Shown here piece by piece: positions 1-8,647 of a stretch of 64,000 nt of DNA. Every line of letters starts with the position of its first letter. Positions within the stretch are counted from its first letter, which is position 1. Position numbers and translations under genes: made by a program. This stretch comes from JANYGA01 sp031420415 (GTDB lineage: Bacteria > Vulcanimicrobiota > Vulcanimicrobiia > Vulcanimicrobiales > Vulcanimicrobiaceae): assembly GCA_031420415.1 (NCBI GenBank), contig JANOMT010000030.1, forward strand, positions 13,970-77,969, given 5' to 3'. The notes below the pieces were generated by a model that had not been told where the DNA came from, made no database searches, and saw only the letters and a program-made list of their open reading frames with translations.

Positions 1-56
1 CGCGAGCGTGTGCGAGCGCGCGAGGAGCGCGCGTCGCTGCGCGACCGTTTCGAGGA

Positions 57-1370
57 TCATGCCGTCGCTCCCGATTTCGCAGCCGCGGCGCTCGCGGCGC
101 GCAGCCCATTTTCGAGATCCCAGAGCAAGTCGCTCGGATCTTCGCGGCCGACCGAAAGACGCACCATGTCGGGCGAGACGCCGCTCACGAGCATCTCTTC
201 GTCGCCGAGTTGTTGGTGCGTCGTCGATGCCGGGTGGATGACGAGTGATTTACCGTCACCCACGTTTGCGAGATGGCTCCATAGTTCGAGCGCTTCGATA
301 AACGCGCGGCCCGCCTCTCGTCCGCCGCGTAAGCCGAAGGTAAAGATCGCACCCGCACCTTGCGGCAGATATTTCTGCGCGAGCGCGCGATACGGCGAAT
401 CTTCGAGCTCCGCATACTTTACCCATGAAACTTCGTCGCGGCCGTGCAAAAAATGTGCGACGATACGCGCGTTTTCCACGTGAGCTGCCATCCGCAGCGG
501 CAACGTTTCGAGACCCTGCAACAGCATGAACGCATTCATCGGCGAGAGCGAAGCGCCCACATCGCGTAAGACTTCGACACGCGCCCGCATGAGCAACGCG
601 TATTCCCCGAACGTCTCTGCGAAATTCATGTCGTGGTAGCCTGGGCTCGGCTGCGAGAGTAAGGGATGCTTGCCCGCGCCCCACGGAAACGTACCGCCCT
701 CGACGAGCACGCCCGCGATTACGGTGCCGTGGCCGCCGATGAACTTCGTCGCCGAATGCGTGACGATATCGGCACCGAATTCGATCGGCCGACAGAGAGC
801 AGGCGAAGCGAACGTGTTATCGACCACGAGCGGCAAGCCGTGCGCGTGCGCGATGTTCGCAAGCGCTTCGAGATCGGCGACGTTGCCCGTCGGGTTACCG
901 ATCGTCTCGGTATAGACGAGTTTCGTATTCGGCAAGATCGCCGCTTCGATCGCACGCGGATCGTCGCCGGGTACGAGCGTGCAGGCGATGCCCATGCGTT
1001 TGAGCGTCACCGTAAATTGCGTGACCGTGCCGCCGTAGAGACTCGCCGTCGCCACGATGTGGTCGCCCGCTTCTGCGACGCAGAGGATGGCTGCGAGTTG
1101 AGCTGCGAGGCCGCTTGCGAATGCGACGGCACCGAGGCCGCCTTCGAGGCTCGCGATGCGTTCTTCAAACGCCGCGACCGTCGGGTTGCCGATGCGGCTG
1201 TAGATGTTGCCGTAGGTGCGCAACGCGAAGAGTTCGGCTGCGTGTTCCGTCGAGTCAAAAACGAAGCTCGAGGTGAGATAAATCGGCATCGCGCGCGCGC
1301 CCGTCGTCGGATCGGGCGGCGTGCCCGCATGCAATGCACGCGTCCGAAATCCGAAACTGTGGTCATTCAT
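57..1370 (-). CDS. metY: O-acetylhomoserine sulfhydrylase (Cys/Met metabolism PLP enzyme)
   Basis: This is a cytoplasmic PLP-dependent enzyme expected to make homocysteine from O-acetylhomoserine and sulfide. The 437-residue product is full length for the MetY branch, which is longer than cystathionine synthases and lyases. Visible family motifs are YSRIGNPT near residue 57, DNTFASP near 184 and the PLP-lysine motif SATKFIGGHG with K209. The ATG lies 1 bp beyond the TAG of the upstream minus-strand gene, so the two are probably co-transcribed and translationally coupled. The Cys/Met PLP family is certain. The choice of MetY over MetZ or MetB rests on length and motif style. Confidence 0.93.
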   Translation of the reverse strand: MNDHSFGFRTRALHAGTPPDPTTGARAMPIYLTSSFVFDSTEHAAELFALRTYGNIYSRIGNPTVAAFEERIASLEGGLGAVAFASGLAAQLAAILCVAEAGDHIVATASLYGGTVTQFTVTLKRMGIACTLVPGDDPRAIEAAILPNTKLVYTETIGNPTGNVADLEALANIAHAHGLPLVVDNTFASPALCRPIEFGADIVTHSATKFIGGHGTVIAGVLVEGGTFPWGAGKHPLLSQPSPGYHDMNFAETFGEYALLMRARVEVLRDVGASLSPMNAFMLLQGLETLPLRMAAHVENARIVAHFLHGRDEVSWVKYAELEDSPYRALAQKYLPQGAGAIFTFGLRGGREAGRAFIEALELWSHLANVGDGKSLVIHPASTTHQQLGDEEMLVSGVSPDMVRLSVGREDPSDLLWDLENGLRAASAAAAKSGATA

Positions 1371-1371
1371 G

Positions 1372-2013
1372 CTAGACGCCCTTGCGGAAAATGCTGCCCT
1401 TCGACGACGGCCGGTGCTCGGCGGTGAACGCCGTCGGTTCCGTCTTCCCGTTGCCGAGATCGACGTTGCCGACCATGTCGGATGCCCCTTCGACGTAACC
1501 GCTCATCGTAACGTTTCCGTTGGGCTCTTTGACGAGCATGCGAATCAGACGGCCGTCATAGGAGCCTTCGAACGGGAATACGTTGCCCTTGACTTTCCAG
1601 GTGCCCGTGATCGTGCCGGCAGCGCCCTGAGCGATCGTCAGATACGAATACTCGGTGCGGTCGATGAATTGCAACTGCACTTCCCACGTTCCATCGAGCG
1701 TCGCGAATGCGGGCGATGTCGGCGTCGCCGAAGGTGCCGGAGCGGCCGTAGGTTTCGCGCCGTCTTCGACGCTTTTGCGCTTGCGGCCGCGTGGCTCGGC
1801 GCTCGGTGCGAGCGAGGGTGCCGCGGTTGGGGCCGCGGTCGGAGCGAGCGTCGGTTGCGGCGTCGCGAGACGCGCCGTTGCGTTCGGCGCGGGTGGGGGC
1901 GGCGGGGCGTTCTGTGCGCCCGCACGGGAGTTCGAGCCGAATCCAATCGCGCAAGAAAGAGCCGCAAAAAGGGTGAGTGACGCGATGGGGCGCGGGAGAC
2001 GGACGTGCTTCAA
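1372..2013 (-). CDS. Secreted protein with Pro/Ala-rich linker and small beta domain
   Basis: I do not recognise a named family. The 213-residue product starts with a signal peptide of about 34 residues ending in AGAQ, followed by a Pro/Ala/Thr-rich linker to about residue 95. The C-terminal part (GTWEVQLQFIDRTEYSYLTI and onward) looks like a small lipocalin-like or DUF-type beta barrel domain. The start is a TTG with GAGG four bases upstream; no ATG lies nearby in frame. It sits 1 bp before metY on the same strand. The 218-bp gap to the divergent lipoprotein gene at 2232 must hold promoters for both directions, but I see no clear one. Confidence 0.72.
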   Translation of the reverse strand: MKHVRLPRPIASLTLFAALSCAIGFGSNSRAGAQNAPPPPPAPNATARLATPQPTLAPTAAPTAAPSLAPSAEPRGRKRKSVEDGAKPTAAPAPSATPTSPAFATLDGTWEVQLQFIDRTEYSYLTIAQGAAGTITGTWKVKGNVFPFEGSYDGRLIRMLVKEPNGNVTMSGYVEGASDMVGNVDLGNGKTEPTAFTAEHRPSSKGSIFRKGV

Positions 2014-2231
2014 GGAGCCTCACATGGGGTGGAACGAGGGCCGGTCAAAAGGGCAACGGGTCGCGTTCGGCTCGAGTTCCAGACTGTCTTGCCCGCGGTC
2101 AAAACTTAAAAAACAAAGCGGCACCGTCGCCGCCGCGAGTTCGGTTCGAGCGACGAGCCGAGGGGCGAGAATTGCCGCACGCGTTGCGAGGTGGTAGGAA
2201 ATGTCGGCCCTCTCGACACAAGGCCGCACCG

Positions 2232-3707
2232 ATGTTGGTTCGGCGTTCGCTCGTTGCGTTGCTCGGCGTTTTTTTTGTCTTGAGCACGGGATGTTCCGGT
2301 GGTGGCGGCGGGGGAGCACCGGCGCCGAGACCGACACCGAGCCCAACGACGACACCGAGTGCCGGGCCGACCGTCGCGCCGACGCCCACGCCGGCGCCGA
2401 TCGTGACCGCATCGCCGACGCCGATGCCGACGCAACCACCCGCGGGCCCGGCAATCGCAAATACTGCGCGGCCGCTTCACAATAACGACCGTTACACGTA
2501 CGGCGGAACGACACAGCAATCGTTCGTGTATTCCGGCGCCTCGCCGAAACCGTCCTCGGCCACGTTCTTCACGGTCGGGCAAAATATCGCCGTCACCAAT
2601 AACGCGACGTTCAACGCGACCTCGGGTCTCTACGACTTCAAAACTTTGGAGACCGATACGTCGGCGCTCCAGAATATTTCGATCACCACGGATACGTATT
2701 ACGGCACGCTCGCAAGTGGCAACGGCACGACCTTTCTCGTGAATTACGGGTACGCCTCGAGCGATTCGAATGGCGAAAAGTTTACGGTCACCTACACGAA
2801 TCCGGGTGCGAGGAATGGGCTCATCGACGTCCTGCCGGAGACCGGCGGCGCGGCGTGGTCGAATTCGGGCGCGCAAGCGATCGCGCAATCTGAATCGAGC
2901 GGCTTCACCGCATCGCGCACGTATGCCGCCGACGGCAGCTACACCGACACGTCGAATTATCCGCAGGCGGGTGCCGCGAGGCCGACGGCAACGCCGCTCG
3001 TCGCGACGATTACGACGAATGCCGACGGGTCTGCGACGTACAGCTTGCCGCTCTTCGGGCCGCCCAATGTGACTGTCTCCTACAGCGCGCCCGCGACGAG
3101 CAACGGGGCGATCTCGATCGTCCTCCAGCAACCCGGACCAACACCGCAATCGACACCGCTGGTCTTCCAAACCGCTGCTGTCGGCGCGTGGTACCAGCAG
3201 CCCCTACGGCTTTACCAGGAACTCGATCGCGACAACGGCGCCGTAGCGATTCCCCCGGCGTGTAACGTGCCGTCGATCTATGGAACGCAAGCGAATCAAA
3301 TCGAGCAGAAATCGGTCCGCGTGGACCCCGTGCTCGGTACGCTCGATACGTTCGATCAACTGAGCTACGTGGTTCCGGTAACGGGTGTCGTCTGCGTCCG
3401 GTTGCAAGATCAAACGCTGACTTATTATGACTACTCCGGTCAGGGTAATTCGGGGCCGACCGGGATCTCGTTCGCCGGTGGCAATTCGCCCTTCGAAACG
3501 GCGACGCTCGTGACGACGATCGGACTGACGTCGGCGATTATCCAGCCGATGGCGCTCCATCGCTCGTCGCTCGATGCGGAGAGCGGCTTCCGACTCGCCA
3601 ACGCTCGCGCGAATTTCCTGAGCACGGTCGAGCATCGCCGCATCGCCGCGCAACGCCGCGCGTTCGACCGCTTGCAAACGATGATTCGCGAAAGGATCGC
3701 CCGATGA
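2232..3707 (+). CDS. Lipoprotein of unknown function, partner of sedolisin
   Basis: This 491-residue protein is predicted to be an outer-surface lipoprotein. The signal peptide ends in the lipobox LSTGC with C21, followed by a Gly run and a Pro/Thr linker to about residue 75. The rest is Ser/Thr/Asn-rich and probably beta-rich, ending in a helical, Arg-rich tail. The ATG at 2232 is chosen because it directly precedes the hydrophobic signal sequence; any upstream start would bury it. Its TGA overlaps the ATG of the S53 peptidase gene (ATGA), so the two are translated together. A role as cargo, inhibitor or anchor for the peptidase is only inference. Confidence 0.8.
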   Translation: MLVRRSLVALLGVFFVLSTGCSGGGGGGAPAPRPTPSPTTTPSAGPTVAPTPTPAPIVTASPTPMPTQPPAGPAIANTARPLHNNDRYTYGGTTQQSFVYSGASPKPSSATFFTVGQNIAVTNNATFNATSGLYDFKTLETDTSALQNISITTDTYYGTLASGNGTTFLVNYGYASSDSNGEKFTVTYTNPGARNGLIDVLPETGGAAWSNSGAQAIAQSESSGFTASRTYAADGSYTDTSNYPQAGAARPTATPLVATITTNADGSATYSLPLFGPPNVTVSYSAPATSNGAISIVLQQPGPTPQSTPLVFQTAAVGAWYQQPLRLYQELDRDNGAVAIPPACNVPSIYGTQANQIEQKSVRVDPVLGTLDTFDQLSYVVPVTGVVCVRLQDQTLTYYDYSGQGNSGPTGISFAGGNSPFETATLVTTIGLTSAIIQPMALHRSSLDAESGFRLANARANFLSTVEHRRIAAQRRAFDRLQTMIRERIAR

Positions 3708-5770
3708 ACGCCACCCTCACGCGAAGCGTCGCCGCTGCCGTCGCCTGCGCGCTGCTCGCGGCGTGCGCGGGCGGCGGCTCGAGCCCGGTCGCGCACGGCG
3801 TGCCTTTGCCCGCGCCCGTCTCACCTGGAAGCGGGTCCGTGGTGCCCTACGGCGCCGGGTTGCTCGCAAACGCGTCGTATCTCGGGCTCGCCCGGGTGAA
3901 GACCGTGGGACTCGACGTCTTCGTGTCGATGCGCGACGAAGCGGGTCTCGAGCGCTACGCCCGCGATGCGAACGATCCGACGTCGGCGACGTATCGGCAC
4001 TGGCTCACGCCGCAAGAGATCGGCGATCGTTTTGGCGCGTCGCCCGGCGATTACGATGGCCTCGCACGCTCGCTCGTCGCGCAGGGGATCGCGGTCAAAA
4101 CGTATCCGCAGCGGCAAATGGTGCGCGTGAATGGCCCGCAAGGGAACGTCGAGCGCGCGCTCGGACTCTCGTTCGGCATTTTTCGCAGTGGCACGCACAC
4201 GTTTCTCGCGCCTGCGACGGCGCCGCGCGTTCCGTCGAATCTGCGCGTCGCGGGGTTCGGTAACGCGGTGGGCTACACCACGCGATCGCGCAATCTCGTG
4301 CCCGTGCGCGCCGCAAACTCGTTCATCCAAGGTTACACACCGCAACAGATCGCCAATGCATTCGATTACACGGGCGCGTACGCCGCAGGGTACACGGGCG
4401 CCGGCATCAATATCGGCATCATCGGAACGGGTCCGATCACCGACGGCGATTCGCGTGTTTCCACGGGCGACGTCGCCGATTTCAAGCAGCTTTTCGGGCT
4501 CGGTGGCGCGGGCGTCGTCACGCAGATCGTCGATACGGCCCACGTTTCGCCCGGCACGGGAACGCCTGGGTCTTCGTTCTCGACCGGCCTCGCGACGCCG
4601 CCGCCGGTCACTTCGCCACGCTCGGCTGGATGCGTAAAACAGGGGTACATGCCGGGCAACCCCGCGACGGCCGCCGGCATCACCGATCTCACAACGTGCA
4701 ACCCGGAAGATGCCGAGGCACAACTCGACACGGAGCAAGCTGCCGCGCTCGCGCCCGATGCCAACGTGCTGTTTTACATCGCCTACAATCCGGTCGAGTG
4801 CTTCGGCCCGTGCGGTATCAAGGGAAGCGCCCCGCCATCGCCCCAGATCGGACTCTCGCTCACCGATGACGAGATCCAGCAAGCCATCGCCGACGATAAG
4901 GCCGACATTATTTCGATGAGCTTCGGCGGTAGCGAGCCCAGCAGTAACGGTATCTATTTTGGCGCCGGCTCGAACGAGTACGGCACGAAAGAACTCGCGG
5001 CCCTCGCCTCGATGGGCGTCGCGATGTTCGCCTCATCGGGCGATGCCGGGGCGGAGGGTTGCACGGGTGACGTGAGCGCGGTAAGCCGACCGAATAATAT
5101 TTGCGTCGGTTATCCCGCGACCGACCCGAGCGTGGTCAGCGTCGGCGGAGTCAACACGCCGCTCGATGCTTCGGGTCGCCTCACGGGGCCGCTCACGGGC
5201 TGGGGCATCGCGACGCAGATTCCGGGCCAGCACGCCGGCGGTTCGGGCGGCGGTTGTTCCACGTTCTTCAATGCACCCGCTTATGAGACGGGGATCGCGG
5301 GCTTTCCCTGTGGGGGCAAGCGCGCACAGCCCGATATCTCACTCGATGCTGACACCAGCACGGGCGTTGCCGTGGTGGTCAATGCGGCGACCGAACTCGG
5401 AACGCGCAACATTGCGGCGATCGGCGGCACGAGCGTCGGTGCGCCCGAGATGGCTGCGATGTGGGCGCTCGTGCTCCAGGCCTGCCAGAAGGCGGCGAGT
5501 TGCACGAGCAAGGGATCGGGCCTCAAACCCTATCGCCTCGGTAATCCCAACGCCGCGTTCTTCACCGCGTACAAGAATCCGGTGACGTATGCCTCGACCT
5601 TCGCCGACGTGCTCTTTGGCAATAACGCGCTCCCGGGCGCCTCGCCGGCCCCCGGGATGACGGGTATCGCGCCGAATGGCGGCTACGACGCCGGGACGGG
5701 CTACGATTTGGTGACGGGACTCGGCGTGCCGTACGCGCGGAATCTCATTCGGGCCGTCGTCGGCGTGTAG
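3704..5770 (+). CDS. Sedolisin/kumamolisin-type serine-carboxyl peptidase (S53), lipoprotein
   Basis: This is an exported acid protease of family S53, made as a zymogen. Residues 1-21 are a lipoprotein signal (lipobox LAAC, C21). Residues about 60-185 form the pro-kumamolisin activation domain, and the catalytic domain runs from about 210 to the end. The catalytic Glu and Asp lie in the EAQLD motif (E338, D342), the oxyanion Asp in SSGDAG (D447), and the nucleophile in GGTSVGAPE (S577). A calcium-site-like GYDAGTGYD stretch follows near the C terminus. All catalytic residues are present, so the enzyme should be active. It is translationally coupled to the preceding lipoprotein gene. Confidence 0.93.
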   Translation: MNATLTRSVAAAVACALLAACAGGGSSPVAHGVPLPAPVSPGSGSVVPYGAGLLANASYLGLARVKTVGLDVFVSMRDEAGLERYARDANDPTSATYRHWLTPQEIGDRFGASPGDYDGLARSLVAQGIAVKTYPQRQMVRVNGPQGNVERALGLSFGIFRSGTHTFLAPATAPRVPSNLRVAGFGNAVGYTTRSRNLVPVRAANSFIQGYTPQQIANAFDYTGAYAAGYTGAGINIGIIGTGPITDGDSRVSTGDVADFKQLFGLGGAGVVTQIVDTAHVSPGTGTPGSSFSTGLATPPPVTSPRSAGCVKQGYMPGNPATAAGITDLTTCNPEDAEAQLDTEQAAALAPDANVLFYIAYNPVECFGPCGIKGSAPPSPQIGLSLTDDEIQQAIADDKADIISMSFGGSEPSSNGIYFGAGSNEYGTKELAALASMGVAMFASSGDAGAEGCTGDVSAVSRPNNICVGYPATDPSVVSVGGVNTPLDASGRLTGPLTGWGIATQIPGQHAGGSGGGCSTFFNAPAYETGIAGFPCGGKRAQPDISLDADTSTGVAVVVNAATELGTRNIAAIGGTSVGAPEMAAMWALVLQACQKAASCTSKGSGLKPYRLGNPNAAFFTAYKNPVTYASTFADVLFGNNALPGASPAPGMTGIAPNGGYDAGTGYDLVTGLGVPYARNLIRAVVGV

Positions 5771-5799
5771 TCGACAGCCCTTGCACCTTCTGATATACT
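5771..5799 (+). promoter_or_regulatory. Promoter of rpmE
   Basis: A -35 of TCGACA (5771-5776) and a -10 of TATACT (5794-5799) are separated by exactly 17 bp. A start site at about 5805-5807 would fall only two to four bases before the rpmE GTG at 5809, which predicts a leaderless mRNA. Confidence 0.65.
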
Positions 5800-5808
5800 T
5801 CCGGGGCT

Positions 5809-6087
5809 GTGAAAGAGAAGATCCACCCCACCTGGCATACCGAGTCCGCCGTGCATTGCGCGTGTGGCAACACCTTTACGACGGGATCGACGATCAAGTC
5901 GATCAGCATCGAGGTGTGCTCGGCGTGTCATCCGTTGTTCACCGGTCAACAGAAGTTCCTCGACACGGCTGGCCGGGTCGATAAGTTCAACCAACGCATG
6001 GCCGCAGCCGAGCAAAAGAAAGCCGAAGCGGGCGAGCGTAAACGCAAGAAGGCCGAAGCCGAGGCAGAAGCCGCCGCCGCCGTCTAG
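5809..6087 (+). CDS. rpmE: 50S ribosomal protein L31, zinc-binding type
   Basis: Ribosomal protein L31 of the large subunit. The N terminus matches the family (MKEKIHPTWH), so the GTG start at 5809 is secure. The zinc ligands are C17, C19, C37 and C40 (CxC and CxxC), the C+ form. The 92-residue product is longer than a typical L31 because of a Lys/Glu/Ala-rich C-terminal extension from about residue 63. Only a GGGG tract two bases from the GTG precedes it, which is too close for a working Shine-Dalgarno. It is followed by prfA, a common neighbour. Confidence 0.95.
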   Translation: MKEKIHPTWHTESAVHCACGNTFTTGSTIKSISIEVCSACHPLFTGQQKFLDTAGRVDKFNQRMAAAEQKKAEAGERKRKKAEAEAEAAAAV

Positions 6088-6182
6088 CGAGCCACACCGT
6101 TTCCCGAGGGCGAGTTGCAGTAATGCGGCTCGTCCTTTTTCATATCGCTTGCGGCCCTGCAGCCTGCGAAGGATCACGACCC

Positions 6183-7268
6183 TTGTTCAATCTCCAACGG
6201 CTCGAGACGCTCTCGAAACGCTATGACGAAATCGAGATGGAGCTCGCCAATTCCGGCGGCGCCTTCGATCAGGCGCGTTTCACGATGCTCGTCAAAGAAC
6301 GCTCCGCAAACGAGGAGACGGTGGCGGTCTATCGCGCGTTCCGGAAGCTGCTCGCCGATATCGTCGCAAACGACGAATTGCTCGTCGATAAAAGCGATCC
6401 CGAGATGCACGAGATGGCCGAAGATGAGGCCAAGGGTTTGCGCGAACGGCGCCGCGATCTCGAAGCGCAGCTCACCGAATTGATGCTGCCGCGCGACCCC
6501 AACGACAGCAAGGATATCTTCGTCGAAATTCGCGCGGGCGCGGGAGGTGATGAGGCGGGACTTTTCGCAGCCGAACTCGCGCGGCTCTACGTGCGATATG
6601 CAGAGTCGGTCAAAATGAAGACCGAGATTCTCTCGCAGACCGAAAACGATGCGGGGGGCGTTAAGGAGATCACGCTCGGCATTCGTTCGAACGAACCGTA
6701 TCGGTTTTTTAAATACGAATCGGGCGTGCATCGCGTGCAACGCGTTCCCGCGACCGAATCGCAAGGCCGCGTGCATACGTCGACGGCGACGGTCGCCGTG
6801 TTGCCCGAGGTCGAAGAGACGGAAGACATCGAGATCAAATCGACCGATCTCCAAGTCGATACGTTCAAGGCGTCGGGTGCGGGCGGGCAGCACGTCAACA
6901 AGACGGAATCTGCGATTCGCATCACGCACGTGCCGAGCGGCGTGATCGTCGCGTGTAGTGAGGAGCGGTCGCAGATTCAGAATCGCGAACGTGCGATGAC
7001 GATGTTACGCAGCGTGCTCGCCGATCGCAAGCGTCGCGAGGCCGAGGAATTGGTCGGAAATTTACGACGCAGCCAAGTCGGAACGGGCGACCGAAGCGAA
7101 AAAATTCGGACGTATAATTTTCCGCAGGACCGGATCACCGATCATCGGATCAACGAAAATTTCGGGAACATTCCGGGCATCATGAATGGCGATCTCGGTC
7201 GCATCGTGGCGCGCTTGCAGCAAGACGAAAAGTCGCGTTTGCTCGCGGGCGAAACGACGGCCGCGTAA
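6183..7268 (+). CDS. prfA: Peptide chain release factor 1
   Basis: RF1 reads UAA and UAG stop codons and triggers peptide release on the ribosome. The stop-codon reading motif PAT is at about residues 189-191, which marks RF1 rather than RF2. The catalytic GGQ is near residue 234 in GAGGQHVNKTESAIRI. I chose the TTG at 6183, preceded by AAGGA nine bases upstream, because it gives 361 residues, the family length. The in-frame ATG at 6123 would add 20 unrelated residues. The modifying methyltransferase gene prmC lies one gene downstream, and the next gene starts 1 bp after this stop. Confidence 0.95.
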   Translation: MFNLQRLETLSKRYDEIEMELANSGGAFDQARFTMLVKERSANEETVAVYRAFRKLLADIVANDELLVDKSDPEMHEMAEDEAKGLRERRRDLEAQLTELMLPRDPNDSKDIFVEIRAGAGGDEAGLFAAELARLYVRYAESVKMKTEILSQTENDAGGVKEITLGIRSNEPYRFFKYESGVHRVQRVPATESQGRVHTSTATVAVLPEVEETEDIEIKSTDLQVDTFKASGAGGQHVNKTESAIRITHVPSGVIVACSEERSQIQNRERAMTMLRSVLADRKRREAEELVGNLRRSQVGTGDRSEKIRTYNFPQDRITDHRINENFGNIPGIMNGDLGRIVARLQQDEKSRLLAGETTAA

Positions 7269-7269
7269 G

Positions 7270-7656
7270 ATGGCTGCCGACGCACGCGATCGCGAAGCGC
7301 TCGATCTGCTCGCATCGCGCACCTTCGTCGATTGCGCGCTCGTCGCGCTCGACCTCGACATGCAGACACGCAGGCTCGCGCTGCGGGTCTACGGCGCGCT
7401 GCGGAGGGACGATGCGACCACCGTGATCGCGACATTGACTTTTTTCGGGACGAGCGCGCTTGCGATCGATGGCGCGGCGACGTCGTTTCCGCAGAGCGCG
7501 CGTATCGTCTCGAGCGCGATTGCGTACGCGGATGACGATGATGCGGGTACGGTCGAGGTGAGCGGCCGCGCGGGATGGGTGATGCGGTTTTCGTTTGAGG
7601 GGGTGGCATTCGAGGAGCATGCGGCGGTGCTCGCATCGCTTGCCGATGACGAGTAG
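7270..7656 (+). CDS. Hypothetical protein between prfA and prmC
   Basis: I do not recognise this 128-residue protein. It has no signal peptide or membrane segment. It reads like a small alpha/beta protein (LDLDMQTRRLALRVYGAL, then WVMRFSFEGVAF near the end) with an acidic DDDDAG loop. The ATG is 1 bp after the prfA stop, pointing to co-translation with prfA. Confidence 0.65.
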   Translation: MAADARDREALDLLASRTFVDCALVALDLDMQTRRLALRVYGALRRDDATTVIATLTFFGTSALAIDGAATSFPQSARIVSSAIAYADDDDAGTVEVSGRAGWVMRFSFEGVAFEEHAAVLASLADDE

Positions 7657-7735
7657 CGTTTTAAGATATTTCGTCTGCATCGGTCGAGGTGGGCGGTTCG
7701 GGGTAAGCGCTTCGAAATCCACGAAGCCGTCGTAG

Positions 7736-8647
7736 GTGAGCTTGAATTTCGTGGCGACGGTCGGTGACGCGCTGCTTCACGGTCGCAAGGTACTCGTCGA
7801 GTTCGGCGGTGAGGGGCGCTTCGATGCGCTCCGGTTGCTCGAAGAGATGCTCGAATGCAATGCTGCGTGGATTTTCGCGCACGGCGACGAGCGACTGGGT
7901 GACGCAGAAGCGGCACGCTATGCCGAAGCGCTCGCAACGCGCGCGACGGGCGTGCCGGTCGCGTATATCGTCGGGTCGGCCGGATTTTACGGCCGAACGT
8001 TTGCGGTGACGCGTGACGTGCTCGTGCCGCGACCGGAAACCGAGGGCGTTGTGGAACTCGCTCTCGCCGCATTCGGCGATGCGCGCGATGCGCCGCTTGC
8101 GATGTGCGATCTCGGTACCGGAAGCGGGATCATCGCGATCACGCTCGCCTGCGAACGTCCCCACGCCCGCATCACGGCGCTCGATGTCTCGCCAGCCGCC
8201 CTTGCCGTCGCGCAACGCAACGCGCGCTCGCACGATGTTGCCGCGCGCGTGCACTTCGTCGAAAGCGATATGTGGGACGCGCTCGCGCCCGACATCACCT
8301 TCGATTGTATCGTCGCGAATTTACCGTACGTGCGTCGCTCCGACCTTAAAGGAGCGCCCGATGCGACCGCATTCGAACCCCTGCTCGCCCTCGACGGCGG
8401 CGACGATGGGCTCGATTCGTATCGCGCACTCTTGGCGCAGGCGCCCGCGCGATTGCGCGCGGGTGGCGTGCTCGTGATGGAGGCGGGACCCGATACCGTT
8501 CCCGCGCTCGCCACGCTCGCCGAAGCGGCATTCGCCGAACCCGCGATCATCGAGGTTCATCGCGATTTCGCGCTCCACGAACGCATCGTCGTCGTCCGGG
8601 GGAGCGATAGGGACCCGGCACACGCGCGGTACAATGCGACGCCATGA
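7736..8647 (+). CDS. prmC: Release factor glutamine methyltransferase
   Basis: PrmC methylates the glutamine of the release-factor GGQ motif using S-adenosylmethionine. The 303-residue product has an N-terminal helical domain, the SAM-binding loop DLGTGSGIIAI near residue 125, and the substrate motif NLPY near residue 194. Most PrmC proteins have NPPY there, so the Pro-to-Leu change deserves notice. The GTG start has a weak upstream site; the in-frame TTG at 7742 and GTG at 7751 are alternatives. Its position just downstream of prfA is classical. Its TGA overlaps the next ATG (ATGA). Confidence 0.9.
   Translation: MSLNFVATVGDALLHGRKVLVEFGGEGRFDALRLLEEMLECNAAWIFAHGDERLGDAEAARYAEALATRATGVPVAYIVGSAGFYGRTFAVTRDVLVPRPETEGVVELALAAFGDARDAPLAMCDLGTGSGIIAITLACERPHARITALDVSPAALAVAQRNARSHDVAARVHFVESDMWDALAPDITFDCIVANLPYVRRSDLKGAPDATAFEPLLALDGGDDGLDSYRALLAQAPARLRAGGVLVMEAGPDTVPALATLAEAAFAEPAIIEVHRDFALHERIVVVRGSDRDPAHARYNATP

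Noticed and set aside
666..1427. Long plus-strand frame opposite metY
   Set aside because: It is the antisense of a clear MetY gene, has Arg-rich shadow composition and no family features.
2106..3170. Long minus-strand frame opposite the lipoprotein gene
   Set aside because: Arg-rich antisense shadow in GC-rich DNA; the plus strand has a good signal peptide and lipobox.
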